Of a stretch of 21,883 nucleotides of DNA, positions 6,970 through 12,665 are shown piece by piece. The notes below the pieces were generated by a model, which saw nothing but the letters and a program-made list of their open reading frames with translations, was not told the origin of the DNA and did no database searches. The translations under genes were made by a program, and so were the position numbers. The stretch's first letter is position 1, and each line of letters starts with the position of its first letter. Source of the stretch: an uncultured Eubacteriales bacterium (lineage in GTDB: Bacteria; Bacillota; Clostridia; Oscillospirales; Oscillospiraceae); the NCBI GenBank assembly GCA_900547745.1, contig URHT01000030.1:1-21883 (forward strand). Direction: 5' to 3'.

Positions 6970-7985
6970 TCGCTTGATTCTTCTATTTTTCCTTTCATTT
7001 TCACACCTGACAAGGGATTTGCCTTTGCAGCTACGCGGAGCGCTTCGTTGTCAATATGCGTGTAAATCTCCGTGGTGTTCAGATGCTCGTGGCCCAAGAC
7101 CTCCTGCACCGCCTTGACATCCACGCCGTTCTGCAGCATCAGCGTGGCCGCCGTGTGCCGCAGCTTATGACTGGAATATCGTTCGCTGTCCAGTCCCGCC
7201 ACAGACAGATGCTTCTTTACCAGCGCGTGCACGGTGGAGCGGCTGATGCGCCTGTTCTGCCCGGACAGGAACAGCGCGTTCCGATCCTTGCCGCTGACGG
7301 GGCGGCGTACCGCCATGTACCGGGCCAGCGCGTCCTTGCAGGCGCTGTTGAGATACACCACCCGCACCTTGTTTCCCTTGCCCAGCACCCGCAGCGCATC
7401 ATCCTGGATGTCGGTGATGTCCAGCCCGATCAACTCGGAAATACGCAATCCGCAGTTGAGAAACAGCGTCAGGATACAGTAATCCCGCTCCCGGTGCGGC
7501 CCGTCCACAGACTCCAGCAGGGAAAGGCACTCCTGTAGCGTCAGATAGCGGGGGAGGGCCTTCATCTGCTTGGGCGTGTCCACATCCTTGCAGGGATTTT
7601 CCTCCAAAAGGTGGCGTTTGTTGCAGATATAGTTGAAAAATGAACGTATTGTTGCCAGCTTTCGTGCCCGTGACGCCGCATTCAGACCTTTGTTAGAATT
7701 TTCACTATTCTGGTGCTGCAAGCGCTCACGGCTGAGATAGGTGAGATATCCGTAAATGTCCGTCAGCGTGATGGACGCGATAAACGGCAGATCCACGTCC
7801 CGCACATCAATCTCGTCCAGCCGCTTGTCCGCCAGCGTCGGGTCGCGGTTCTGCTTGAGGTAGCGGAAAAAATTCCGCATATCCAGATAGTATTCGTCCA
7901 CTGTGCGCTGTGAGTGCGCCTTGATGGTCTCGTGATAGCTGAGAAAGTCCAGCAGCAGCTGGGGTGCATCTAAACGATAGTCCAT
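6954..7985 (-). CDS. Xer-type tyrosine recombinase
   Basis: A 343-residue site-specific recombinase of the XerC/XerD class. The N-terminal SAM-like core-binding domain spans about 5-125, and the catalytic domain about 145-320. The full catalytic set is visible: Arg181 in GLRISEL, Lys206 in GKGNKVR, His273-x-x-Arg276 in SHKLRHTAAT, His299 in GHEHLNTTEIYTH, and nucleophile Tyr308. It is slightly longer than typical XerC/D (about 300) because of an insertion near 85-103 and a charged tail after 325. GGAG sits about 8 nt before the ATG. It could be the housekeeping chromosome-dimer resolvase or an integrase-like relative. Housekeeping is favoured because composition matches the core genome, but the accessory patch directly upstream keeps an element role open. 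No dif-like site was identified. Confidence 0.88.
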   Translation of the reverse strand: MDYRLDAPQLLLDFLSYHETIKAHSQRTVDEYYLDMRNFFRYLKQNRDPTLADKRLDEIDVRDVDLPFIASITLTDIYGYLTYLSRERLQHQNSENSNKGLNAASRARKLATIRSFFNYICNKRHLLEENPCKDVDTPKQMKALPRYLTLQECLSLLESVDGPHRERDYCILTLFLNCGLRISELIGLDITDIQDDALRVLGKGNKVRVVYLNSACKDALARYMAVRRPVSGKDRNALFLSGQNRRISRSTVHALVKKHLSVAGLDSERYSSHKLRHTAATLMLQNGVDVKAVQEVLGHEHLNTTEIYTHIDNEALRVAAKANPLSGVKMKGKIEESSEETEE

Positions 7986-8014
7986 ACTTTCATCTCCGGC
8001 ACAAATTGAAATAT

Positions 8015-8034
8015 ACCCGCGCTTCGGCGCGGGT
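8015..8034. repeat. GC-rich hairpin with TTCG loop upstream of recombinase
   Basis: Eight-base perfect arms enclose TTCG (8015-8022, 8027-8034). This is a very stable tetraloop hairpin about 30-50 nt upstream of the recombinase start. It touches the next inverted repeat at GGGTCAC. It may be a repeat unit or a terminator for leftward transcripts; the minus-strand trailing sequence TATATTTCAATTTG is moderately T-rich. Confidence 0.6.
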
Positions 8035-8064
8035 CACTTTTGGCTGTAGTCCCAAAAGTGACCA
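8033..8064. repeat. Inverted repeat GGTCACTTTTGG / CCAAAAGTGACC
   Basis: Twelve-base arms are perfect reverse complements around an eight-base spacer. It lies immediately next to the TTCG hairpin. It could be an operator, a recombination site or a dispersed repeat; a genome search would distinguish these. Confidence 0.6.
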
Positions 8065-8123
8065 AAAGAACTGCTTGACACCTGCGGTTCCAAGACTTCA
8101 GCCGCTTTAACTCTCACACCACC

Positions 8124-8297
8124 CTACAAATCGGAAGCGGGAAATAGCGTGGCCCGTCGGGCCGCACCCACGCTTGCCGCCATAAGCGGCAAACGCGCGA
8201 TTTGATAATCGCCAGAACAGTAGTATCCGTCTCTGAAACAGATATCGGCCAGAATCACGCCGCAGCAGCATGGGTTAGAACCGTCGTAAACATACAT
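8124..8297 (-). CDS. Possible 57-residue Cys-rich protein or fragment
   Basis: This frame opens MYVYDGSNPCCCGVILADIC and ends ARRATLFPASDL before TAG. It holds five Cys in residues 10-27 (three consecutive) and reads like protein rather than random sequence. I do not recognise the family. No ribosome site precedes the ATG. The frame is open for another 12 codons upstream to a TAA, so it may be the remains of a larger gene of a lost mobile element. It ends 139 nt before the recombinase start, on the same strand. The Cys cluster hints at metal binding, without further support. Confidence 0.35.
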   Translation of the reverse strand: MYVYDGSNPCCCGVILADICFRDGYYCSGDYQIARLPLMAASVGAARRATLFPASDL

Positions 8298-8436
8298 ATA
8301 GGATGAAGCTGCCGCAACAGCGATTGAAGCTTTTTACACCAGCTATTGCGCAGGCTACAGCAGTTATATCATCATCCCGCGCGACTGAATCTACCGAAAC
8401 GCGCCAAACCACTGTTTTTCCGTCTTCCCTCCACTC

Positions 8437-8466
8437 GATTGAACAAAATTTTTATTTTGTTCAATC
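8437..8466. promoter_or_regulatory. Perfect palindrome 1, candidate operator
   Basis: Thirteen-base arms GATTGAACAAAAT and ATTTTGTTCAATC flank TTTT. It lies about 35 nt downstream of the predicted minus-strand start and is followed on that strand by GAGTGGAGGG. A dimeric repressor site is plausible; an RNA hairpin in the leader is the alternative. Confidence 0.55.
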
Positions 8467-8507
8467 TCATGTACCAGCACGTTTTCGGCTGGTGCTTCCC
8501 TCTTGGC

Positions 8508-8536
8508 ATCGTATCAGCGTTTTTCGGTGCTGTCAA
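8508..8536 (-). promoter_or_regulatory. Strong minus-strand promoter between palindromes
   Basis: On the minus strand TTGACA (8536-8531) and TACGAT (8513-8508) are 17 nt apart, with TGA before the -10. The start would be near 8501, directed leftwards toward the Cys-rich frame and the recombinase. The -35 abuts palindrome 2 directly. Confidence 0.65.
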
Positions 8537-8567
8537 GATTGAACAAAATAATTGTTATTGTTCAGTC
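8537..8567. promoter_or_regulatory. Palindrome 2, candidate operator
   Basis: It begins GATTGAACAAAATAA and ends TTATTGTTCAGTC, with outer ten-base arms pairing through one G-T. The left 13 bases are identical to palindrome 1. The two centres are about 100 bp apart, with a promoter between them. Confidence 0.5.
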
Positions 8568-8640
8568 CGTGTAGCAGCGGTGGTCTTCGGCGGAACTGCG
8601 TCTACCTGAGCAGTTGCAAGACGATACAAGCCTACTATCT

Positions 8641-8680
8641 GGCAGCGTGTGTGACTACTGTTCACACACGCTGCCTTTTT
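8641..8680 (+). terminator. Orphan intrinsic terminator
   Basis: Fourteen-base perfect arms (8641-8654 and 8662-8675) enclose a seven-base loop followed by TTTTT. It is a textbook plus-strand terminator, yet no plus-strand gene is visible between the recombinase and this point. That implies either an unrecognised small RNA or a leftover from a lost gene. Confidence 0.8.
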
Positions 8681-8763
8681 CCCGCGCAAACAGAACTTGC
8701 AGCAAGCGTCTCTTTTGCGCTCTCCCCCGCACTTCTTCGCTGGCAAATGTCTCCAGCATAGAC

Positions 8764-8793
8764 GAGAGCACCAGCCAAACGGTCGGTGCTCTC
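8764..8793 (-). terminator. Imperfect hairpin after the XRE gene
   Basis: GAGAGCACC and GGTGCTCTC arms, partly extended by CC/GG, lie about 11 nt beyond the XRE stop on the minus strand. The trailing CGTCTATG is not a good U-tract, so termination is only tentative. The motif GCACCAGCC recurs in a smaller stem near 8473-8493. Confidence 0.4.
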
Positions 8794-8803
8794 ATCATCG
8801 GAA

Positions 8804-9250
8804 TCAGGTTTTCTCGTCCTCGCTCTCCGCCAAGCCTGAAAGCAATTTTTCTTCCCAACGTGACTGCTTCCACCAGCCGATGAGTATCATCAAAAAGCCT
8901 GCAATGAAAATTGCTGTTCGAACTGCAGATGTCGGAGAAACTACACACGATACGACCAAACCTGTACCAGCGCTTGTGAGGAAGTGATTTACAGCTTTTT
9001 TCCGCTTGACCACTCTCAGTCCCCTTTCTCTATCGATGGCTTTCACCATCTTTGTGTCCTCCTTCAGTAATGTATCGAGTGAGACACCAAATTGGTCGCT
9101 GATAGCTACGAGAAGCTGCAAGTCAGGATAACTCTTTCCGTTCTCCCAGTTTGAGACTGTCTGCCGCGTCACATGGAACAGACTGCCGAATTGCTCTTGC
9201 GTCAATTGCCGCTCTTTGCGCATCGCCATAATTTGATTTCCGATACTCAT
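8804..9250 (-). CDS. XRE-family regulator with membrane segments
   Basis: A 148-residue protein. The N-terminal Cro/C1-type helix-turn-helix (about 5-60) shows MRKERQLTQEQFGSLFHVTR and then QTVSNWENGKSYPD, followed by SLDTLLKED. After a basic linker come two hydrophobic stretches (about 92-106 and 110-125, with IFIAGFLMILIGWW) that look like membrane helices, then a short acidic tail. Such XRE regulators with C-terminal membrane anchors are common in Firmicutes, and their signals are mostly unknown. GGAGGTGA stands 6-7 nt before the ATG. A promoter candidate lies at 9271-9299. Its target is unknown; the palindromes at 8437-8567 are an obvious candidate because they lie just downstream, but no such site lies at its own promoter. 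Composition is AT-richer than the core genes. Confidence 0.82.
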   Translation of the reverse strand: MSIGNQIMAMRKERQLTQEQFGSLFHVTRQTVSNWENGKSYPDLQLLVAISDQFGVSLDTLLKEDTKMVKAIDRERGLRVVKRKKAVNHFLTSAGTGLVVSCVVSPTSAVRTAIFIAGFLMILIGWWKQSRWEEKLLSGLAESEDEKT

Positions 9251-9270
9251 AACGTCACCTCCTACTCACA

Positions 9271-9299
9271 AGTATGCAGACTGCACCACCAAAAGTAAA
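9271..9299 (-). promoter_or_regulatory. Candidate XRE gene promoter
   Basis: On the minus strand TTTACT (9299-9294) and CATACT (9276-9271) are 17 nt apart. Both boxes are imperfect (about four or five of six). The start would lie only about 14 nt before the ATG, leaving a very short leader with GGAGGTGA. Confidence 0.4.
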
Positions 9300-9335
9300 G
9301 CAATTTCCCTTTTACATGGAGTATGTACGCAGCAA

Positions 9336-9359
9336 AAGGGACGGCATTAGCCGCCCCTT
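9336..9359 (-). terminator. Terminator after the TfoX_N gene
   Basis: Ten-base arms with one G-T pair enclose a TAAT loop (minus-strand reading), followed by TTGCTG, just past the gene stop at 9366. Minus-strand transcription of the ptb operon probably ends here. Confidence 0.65.
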
Positions 9360-9365
9360 CTTTGC

Positions 9366-9683
9366 TTATTTCTTCTTCCGCAGCTTCGGAAGCGGTGTGG
9401 CCGCCTCGGCGGCCCGCAGTACCTGCTCCGTCAGTTCGTGATCCTCCACATCCAGCACGTAGTGCTCCTTCGCGCCCTCGTAGGGGCAGCCGCAGAGCGT
9501 ATCCCGCATCAAATCGTCCAAAACCGGCAATTTTTTCACAAAAACTGTGTTGTCGCACACCAAAAGCACCGGTTTTTCGTTGAGGTACACCATGTACTCC
9601 CCGAACATTTTCCGACTGCGCACGTCCCACAGCGGTGGGAGCTGCTCCAGCACGAACGCCAGATAGCTGGCGGTGGTCGCCAC
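9366..9683 (-). CDS. TfoX/Sxy N-terminal domain protein
   Basis: A 105-residue protein with a stand-alone TfoX_N domain. Family hallmarks are the early SRKMFGEYMVYLNEKPVLLVC (23-43), then VFVKKL, and the tail KEHYVLDVEDHELTEQVLRAAEAA. TfoX/Sxy controls competence in gamma-proteobacteria, but stand-alone N-domains in Firmicutes have no established role, so the competence label should not be transferred. The start is GTG at 9683, only 3 nt after the stop of the acyltransferase gene. The region before it (GAAGG overlapping the upstream stop) is a weak ribosome site, so expression probably relies on translational coupling. A Lys/Arg-rich C-terminus (LRKKK) is visible. Confidence 0.82.
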   Translation of the reverse strand: MATTASYLAFVLEQLPPLWDVRSRKMFGEYMVYLNEKPVLLVCDNTVFVKKLPVLDDLMRDTLCGCPYEGAKEHYVLDVEDHELTEQVLRAAEAATPLPKLRKKK

Positions 9684-9686
9684 GCG

Positions 9687-10589
9687 TTACGCCTTCAGGC
9701 AGCGCAGCACCGCCATCAGGATGGAGTAATACTTGCTGTCGGGCGTGTCGGCGCGGCTGGTGATGATCACCGGGCAGGACGCACCGCAGATGGTGCTGGC
9801 CATGGTCTTGCCCGCGATGTAGGTGCACGCCTTGTACAGCACGTTGCCGATCTCGATGAACGGTACCAGCAGGATGTCCGCCTGACCGGCCACGGGATCG
9901 TGGATGGCCTTGTGCTTCACGGACTCCATGGAAATAGCGCCATCCAGCGCCAGCGGGCCGGAGATGACACAGCCCTCCACGCCCCGCTCCGCGATCTCCT
10001 TGGCAGACACGGTGGACGGCATCTTGTCGGTGACGTTCTCCACGGCGGACAGCACGGCCACCTTGGGGCAGTCAATGCCCAGCGCACGGGCCACGGGCAG
10101 CGCGTTCTCCACAATGCCGATCTGTGTCTCGACATCAGGGGCAATATTAATGGCGGCGTCGGTGATCATAACAAAGCGGCCCTCATACTCGAAAATACCG
10201 CACTGGCTGACGAGACGGCGCCCGCCGGTGGGGATCAGGCCTGTCTCCTTGTTCAGGATGGCGCGGGCAAAGTTGGAGGTCTGCAGGATGCCCTTCATGG
10301 GGATGTCGGCCTTTCCTTCCCGCACCAGCTGCACGGCGATCTTGGCGGCCTCCAGCTCCTCGCCGTCGAAGTCCACGATCTCGTAGTCGTTCTCGCTCTC
10401 ACCCATCTCATGCAGCATGGCGATGATCTCGTTCTTTTTACCCACCAGTGTGCCCTCGACCACGCCCTTGCGGCGTGCGTTCACCACGGCGGACAGGGCC
10501 GGCTCGTCATGGGCATTAGCCAGCGCGATGCGCTTTTTCATGTTCTGACTCAGCACATAGTTTTCCAGTTCCTTGAAATTGGTCAGCAT
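9687..10589 (-). CDS. ptb: Phosphate butyryl/acetyltransferase
   Basis: A 300-residue enzyme of the PTA_PTB family, which exchanges CoA for phosphate on short acyl-CoA to give acyl phosphate. Length, lack of the extra DRTGG/CobQ domains of long Pta, and segments such as KADIPMKGILQTSNFARAIL, FVMITDAAINIAPDVETQIG and DILLVPFIEIGNVLYKA favour phosphate butyryltransferase over Pta. The usual partner butyrate kinase (buk) is not adjacent; instead a TfoX_N gene follows at 3 nt. A kinase elsewhere, or another acyl specificity, is therefore possible. GGAGG stands 9 nt before the ATG, and a near-consensus promoter lies upstream. Expected role: fermentative energy conservation, or the reverse reaction making acyl-CoA. 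Confidence 0.85.
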   Translation of the reverse strand: MLTNFKELENYVLSQNMKKRIALANAHDEPALSAVVNARRKGVVEGTLVGKKNEIIAMLHEMGESENDYEIVDFDGEELEAAKIAVQLVREGKADIPMKGILQTSNFARAILNKETGLIPTGGRRLVSQCGIFEYEGRFVMITDAAINIAPDVETQIGIVENALPVARALGIDCPKVAVLSAVENVTDKMPSTVSAKEIAERGVEGCVISGPLALDGAISMESVKHKAIHDPVAGQADILLVPFIEIGNVLYKACTYIAGKTMASTICGASCPVIITSRADTPDSKYYSILMAVLRCLKA

Positions 10590-10645
10590 ATCGGTATACC
10601 TCCACGAAATTTGTTCCGGTTCTTGCTGTAGCTTTGATGCGGCCT

Positions 10646-10674
10646 ATTATACGCTTTTCCACGGCAAAAGACAA
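10646..10674 (-). promoter_or_regulatory. ptb promoter
   Basis: On the minus strand TTGTCT (10674-10669) and a perfect TATAAT (10651-10646) are 17 nt apart. The start near 10639 leaves a leader of about 50 nt. It is divergent from the promoter at 10694-10722. Confidence 0.8.
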
Positions 10675-10693
10675 CCATTGCAGAAACATTTTC

Positions 10694-10722
10694 TTGCAAA
10701 CCGCACGGCTTTGGGGTATACT
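10694..10722 (+). promoter_or_regulatory. Promoter of the small membrane protein gene
   Basis: TTGCAA (10694-10699) and TATACT (10717-10722) are 17 nt apart. The start near 10729 is followed by AGGAGG at 10739-10744 and the ATG at 10751. Confidence 0.8.
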
Positions 10723-10750
10723 GATGAAAACATGTGCAGGAGGTTCTCCA

Positions 10751-11065
10751 ATGTTCTGGGACATTCTTTTCTACGGCATCATCATCGTGGGCGCGGTTCT
10801 GATGATCGCGCTGACGGCTTATCGCATCGACTGGGCTAGACACCCCGAGAAGTATAAGGACATTGCCGAGGACCCCGAAAAGCTGGCCTACCGCCGGAAG
10901 AAGGAGGCGGACAAAAAAGCCGCCGCCAAAAAGGCCAAGGAAAAGGAAAAAGCCCTGAAGCGCCAGAAACGTGTGGACAAGATCAACCACTACCGCGCCA
11001 TCAACGGCAAGGGCCCTATCGGTCCGGATGGCAAGCCCAAGGACACCGGCAAGAAGAAAAAGTGA
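10751..11065 (+). CDS. Small single-pass membrane protein with Lys/Ala-rich tail
   Basis: A 104-residue protein I do not recognise. Residues 5-24 (ILFYGIIIVGAVLMIALTAY) form one clear membrane helix at the N-terminus without a cleavage site. The rest is soluble and strongly basic: a KKEADKKAAAKKAKEKEKAL-type helical, possibly coiled-coil stretch at about 50-75, and a GPDGKPKDTGKKKK tail. Positively charged residues after the helix suggest a cytoplasmic tail by the positive-inside rule. AGGAGG sits 6 nt before the ATG, and promoter and terminator both look strong, so it is a genuine gene despite its size. The tail might bind RNA, DNA or ribosomes; this is speculation from charge only. Confidence 0.75.
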   Translation: MFWDILFYGIIIVGAVLMIALTAYRIDWARHPEKYKDIAEDPEKLAYRRKKEADKKAAAKKAKEKEKALKRQKRVDKINHYRAINGKGPIGPDGKPKDTGKKKK

Positions 11066-11068
11066 CGC

Positions 11069-11100
11069 AAAAGCACCGCAGCGTAAGCTGCGGTGCTTTT
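11069..11100. terminator. Bidirectional terminator
   Basis: Fourteen-base perfect arms, running from AAAA to TTTT, enclose a GTAA loop. It lies just past the stop at 11065 and 9 nt from the stop of the convergent DUF4364 gene (11109). The A/T ends supply a U-tract on either strand. Confidence 0.88.
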
Positions 11101-11108
11101 CTCATCAT

Positions 11109-11639
11109 TTATTCGTTGTCATCGCCGCACAACAGCTGCGTCAGCCGTGCGTACAGTCGCTCCGGCTCCCGCTGGAACCGCTTGGCCAGTGCGTCCGCCG
11201 TGGGACGATCCGCCACCATCAGCTTCAGCTCCATCAACTCGTCCACATCATCGTGCAGCGCCAGCGTCACCGTGTACGTCCCGTTCTCCCGCTCCGTCAC
11301 ATGGCTCTGCACCTGCGCACGCCGCAGCGCCGCCCTGTTGTACGCGGCGATGTTCTTATCCGACCGCTGCCGCACGGAGTACGGCAGGCTGGACTCGCAG
11401 ATCTGGCTGTTCTTCAGCCCCTTTTCCGTGATGACGTACCGTCCGTCCTCTGTCATACGCAGGTGCTCCGTCTTTACCAGATCGTTCAGACACTCGGCGT
11501 AATCGAAGTAGTCGATGCCGTCATCGCACATGGTCAGATCCTGCATGGCCGCCGGCGCCAGCGGCTCCGTGACACGGGCAGCGATGTATAAAATGAGGAA
11601 CTTGATCTCCAGCTTGTCCTGGATGAAGCCGATGCCCAT
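11109..11639 (-). CDS. DUF4364 family protein
   Basis: A 176-residue protein that matches the DUF4364 family of Clostridia. Its opening GFIQDKLEIKFLILYIAARV and the repeated strand/helix pattern (DYFDYAECLNDLVKTEHLRM, then DGRYVITEKG) look like a winged helix-turn-helix, so a DNA-binding regulator is a fair inference, although the family has no demonstrated function known to me. The second half (about 95-150) resembles a small beta-rich domain. GGGGAGGGGAG precedes the ATG by about 6 nt. A near-consensus promoter lies upstream and a shared terminator downstream, so it is monocistronic. Nothing nearby identifies its targets. Confidence 0.8.
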   Translation of the reverse strand: MGIGFIQDKLEIKFLILYIAARVTEPLAPAAMQDLTMCDDGIDYFDYAECLNDLVKTEHLRMTEDGRYVITEKGLKNSQICESSLPYSVRQRSDKNIAAYNRAALRRAQVQSHVTERENGTYTVTLALHDDVDELMELKLMVADRPTADALAKRFQREPERLYARLTQLLCGDDNE

Positions 11640-11669
11640 GATGGCTCCCCTCCCCTGCGGTTTTTCTCT

Positions 11670-11698
11670 ATTATACGCAAAAAGCGCATCTTTGTAAA
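11670..11698 (-). promoter_or_regulatory. DUF4364 gene promoter
   Basis: On the minus strand TTTACA (11698-11693) and a perfect TATAAT (11675-11670) are 17 nt apart. The start near 11663 gives a leader of about 24 nt that contains the ribosome site. Confidence 0.82.
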
Positions 11699-11700
11699 GA

Positions 11701-11803
11701 GCCGGCTCTCAGCCCTTGGGGGGACGGATGGCGAAATGCCGCTTTGTTCCCCCGGCTTGTCTTTGACAGGCTGGGGGAGCCGTGCGTACGCACGGCTCCC
11801 CTT
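11701..11803. repeat. Hairpin-rich repeat-like intergenic element
   Basis: The stretch contains an imperfect hairpin at 11748-11776 (arms CCCCCGGCTTGTC and GACAGGCTGGGGG) and a perfect 28-bp palindrome at 11774-11801 (GGGGAGCCGTGCGT and its complement), followed on the plus strand by TTTTCC. The GGGGG at 11773-11777 is shared, so the two folds compete. The palindrome can terminate the cysteine-rich gene, whose stop is at 11808. Its style resembles dispersed extragenic repeats of gut Clostridia as I recall them; copy number was not checked. Confidence 0.6.
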
Positions 11804-11807
11804 TTCC

Positions 11808-12647
11808 TCAGTGGCAGGCGCAGTAGTTCCGGGTACTGTTGTAATCGTTGGGCGCTTCCACCGTGTTGGGCGGGAAGAACTCGTTGACCGGGAACGCCAC
11901 GCTGCGGAACAGCCCGCAGGGATCCTCCTGCGCGTCACAGGGGCACTCGGACTTGGGAACGCAGTAGTCGTACACCGGGATCAGCAACTGCGTATCCCGC
12001 TCCAGCCGCACCAGTGTGAACTGGCCCAGCGTCACATAGAACCGTCGGCTGGCGCTGTCGTCGAACACCAGCTCCTGCCCGAAGCTCTGGGCGATGAAGG
12101 ACGGGATCTCCGTCAGCCGCCCACAGTCGCAGGCGGGCGCGGACGGGCAGTCTGTCACCTTGGTGTCCAGCACGATGGGATCCACCGCCTCCACCACGGC
12201 GATAGGCAGATTCGTCCGCATCCGGCCGGGGATATCCAGCTCGTCAAAGGCTGTGTCGGAGGAGAAGATCTTGGCGTTCCCCTCGCTGCCGAACAGGATG
12301 CAGCGCTTGTCGAACACGCACAGGCCCTCCGCCTCGGTGTAGCGGGGCGTACCGGTGCAGACCTGCAGCGTCACCCGATAGAAAAACCGCATGTCGATGG
12401 AGTAGAACCCCCGGTTGAACGTCACCGGCTCCACGTCCGTGTAGATATACAGCAGCTCCGCCGTGCCCCCCTTGATCATCTGGGAGGTGCTCAGCACTCC
12501 CTGTGCAGTCACGGTGGGATAGAACCGCAGATCCTCCACGCAGTCCTTGTCGCGGCAGGAATCGAAGATCTTCCGTGTATGGACGCAAACGGACTCGCGT
12601 ACGCTGCTCAGATCGCAGACCGGGCCCGGCATCAGATTCTCAGGCAT
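11808..12647 (-). CDS. Conserved cysteine-rich clostridial protein, function unknown
   Basis: A 279-residue protein. I recall homologues in Clostridia sharing CVHTRKIFDSCRDKDCVEDL (about 19-38), YIYTDVEPVTFNRGFYSIDM and CILFGSEGNAKIFSS, usually annotated hypothetical. Cysteines are frequent (about 15), many in pairs or CxC groups: CDCG, CPCDAQEDPC and the C-terminal NYCACH. No signal peptide or membrane helix is visible. AGGAGG sits 8-9 nt before the ATG at 12647; an in-frame ATG at 12761 would run through the dnaE terminator hairpin and is rejected. Cys-rich, secretion-signal-free proteins of this type are often spore-coat-like, and a CATACACT motif upstream resembles a sigma-E -10, but the matching -35 is not evident, so the spore link is speculation. 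It is transcribed in the same direction as dnaE but is separated from it by a hairpin. Confidence 0.75.
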   Translation of the reverse strand: MPENLMPGPVCDLSSVRESVCVHTRKIFDSCRDKDCVEDLRFYPTVTAQGVLSTSQMIKGGTAELLYIYTDVEPVTFNRGFYSIDMRFFYRVTLQVCTGTPRYTEAEGLCVFDKRCILFGSEGNAKIFSSDTAFDELDIPGRMRTNLPIAVVEAVDPIVLDTKVTDCPSAPACDCGRLTEIPSFIAQSFGQELVFDDSASRRFYVTLGQFTLVRLERDTQLLIPVYDYCVPKSECPCDAQEDPCGLFRSVAFPVNEFFPPNTVEAPNDYNSTRNYCACH

Positions 12648-12665
12648 GGTATGACCTCCTAATAA

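Larger units (their letters stand above)
8298..8803. other. Gene-poor accessory stretch with regulatory palindromes
   Basis: No convincing protein gene is visible on either strand. The short frames present (for example 8303-8542 plus, 8275-8412 minus, 8655-8948 minus) lack ribosome sites at usable spacing or recognisable domains. The stretch holds two related palindromes, a minus-strand promoter between them, an intrinsic terminator on the plus strand, and an imperfect inverted repeat at 8764-8793. It is AT-richer than the core genes. I infer decayed mobile DNA that still carries regulatory parts. Confidence 0.5.

Noticed and set aside
8275..8412. Minus-strand 45-codon frame downstream of the palindromic promoter
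   Set aside because: GGAGGG is present but 14 nt from the only in-frame GTG, and no domain is recognisable; kept only as a possible leader.
8303..8542. Plus-strand 79-codon frame in the accessory patch
   Set aside because: No ribosome site, crosses both the palindrome and the promoter region, and low-complexity translation; similar spurious frames occur in non-coding DNA.
8655..8948. Minus-strand 97-codon frame overlapping the XRE gene
   Set aside because: It overlaps the XRE coding sequence in another frame, and its C-terminal half shows no family I can name. The distal part could be a relic, but evidence is too thin.
11748..11801. Riboswitch-like alternating hairpins
   Set aside because: No plus-strand gene follows, and on the minus strand it lies downstream of a gene, so it cannot be a leader; treated as a repeat/terminator.
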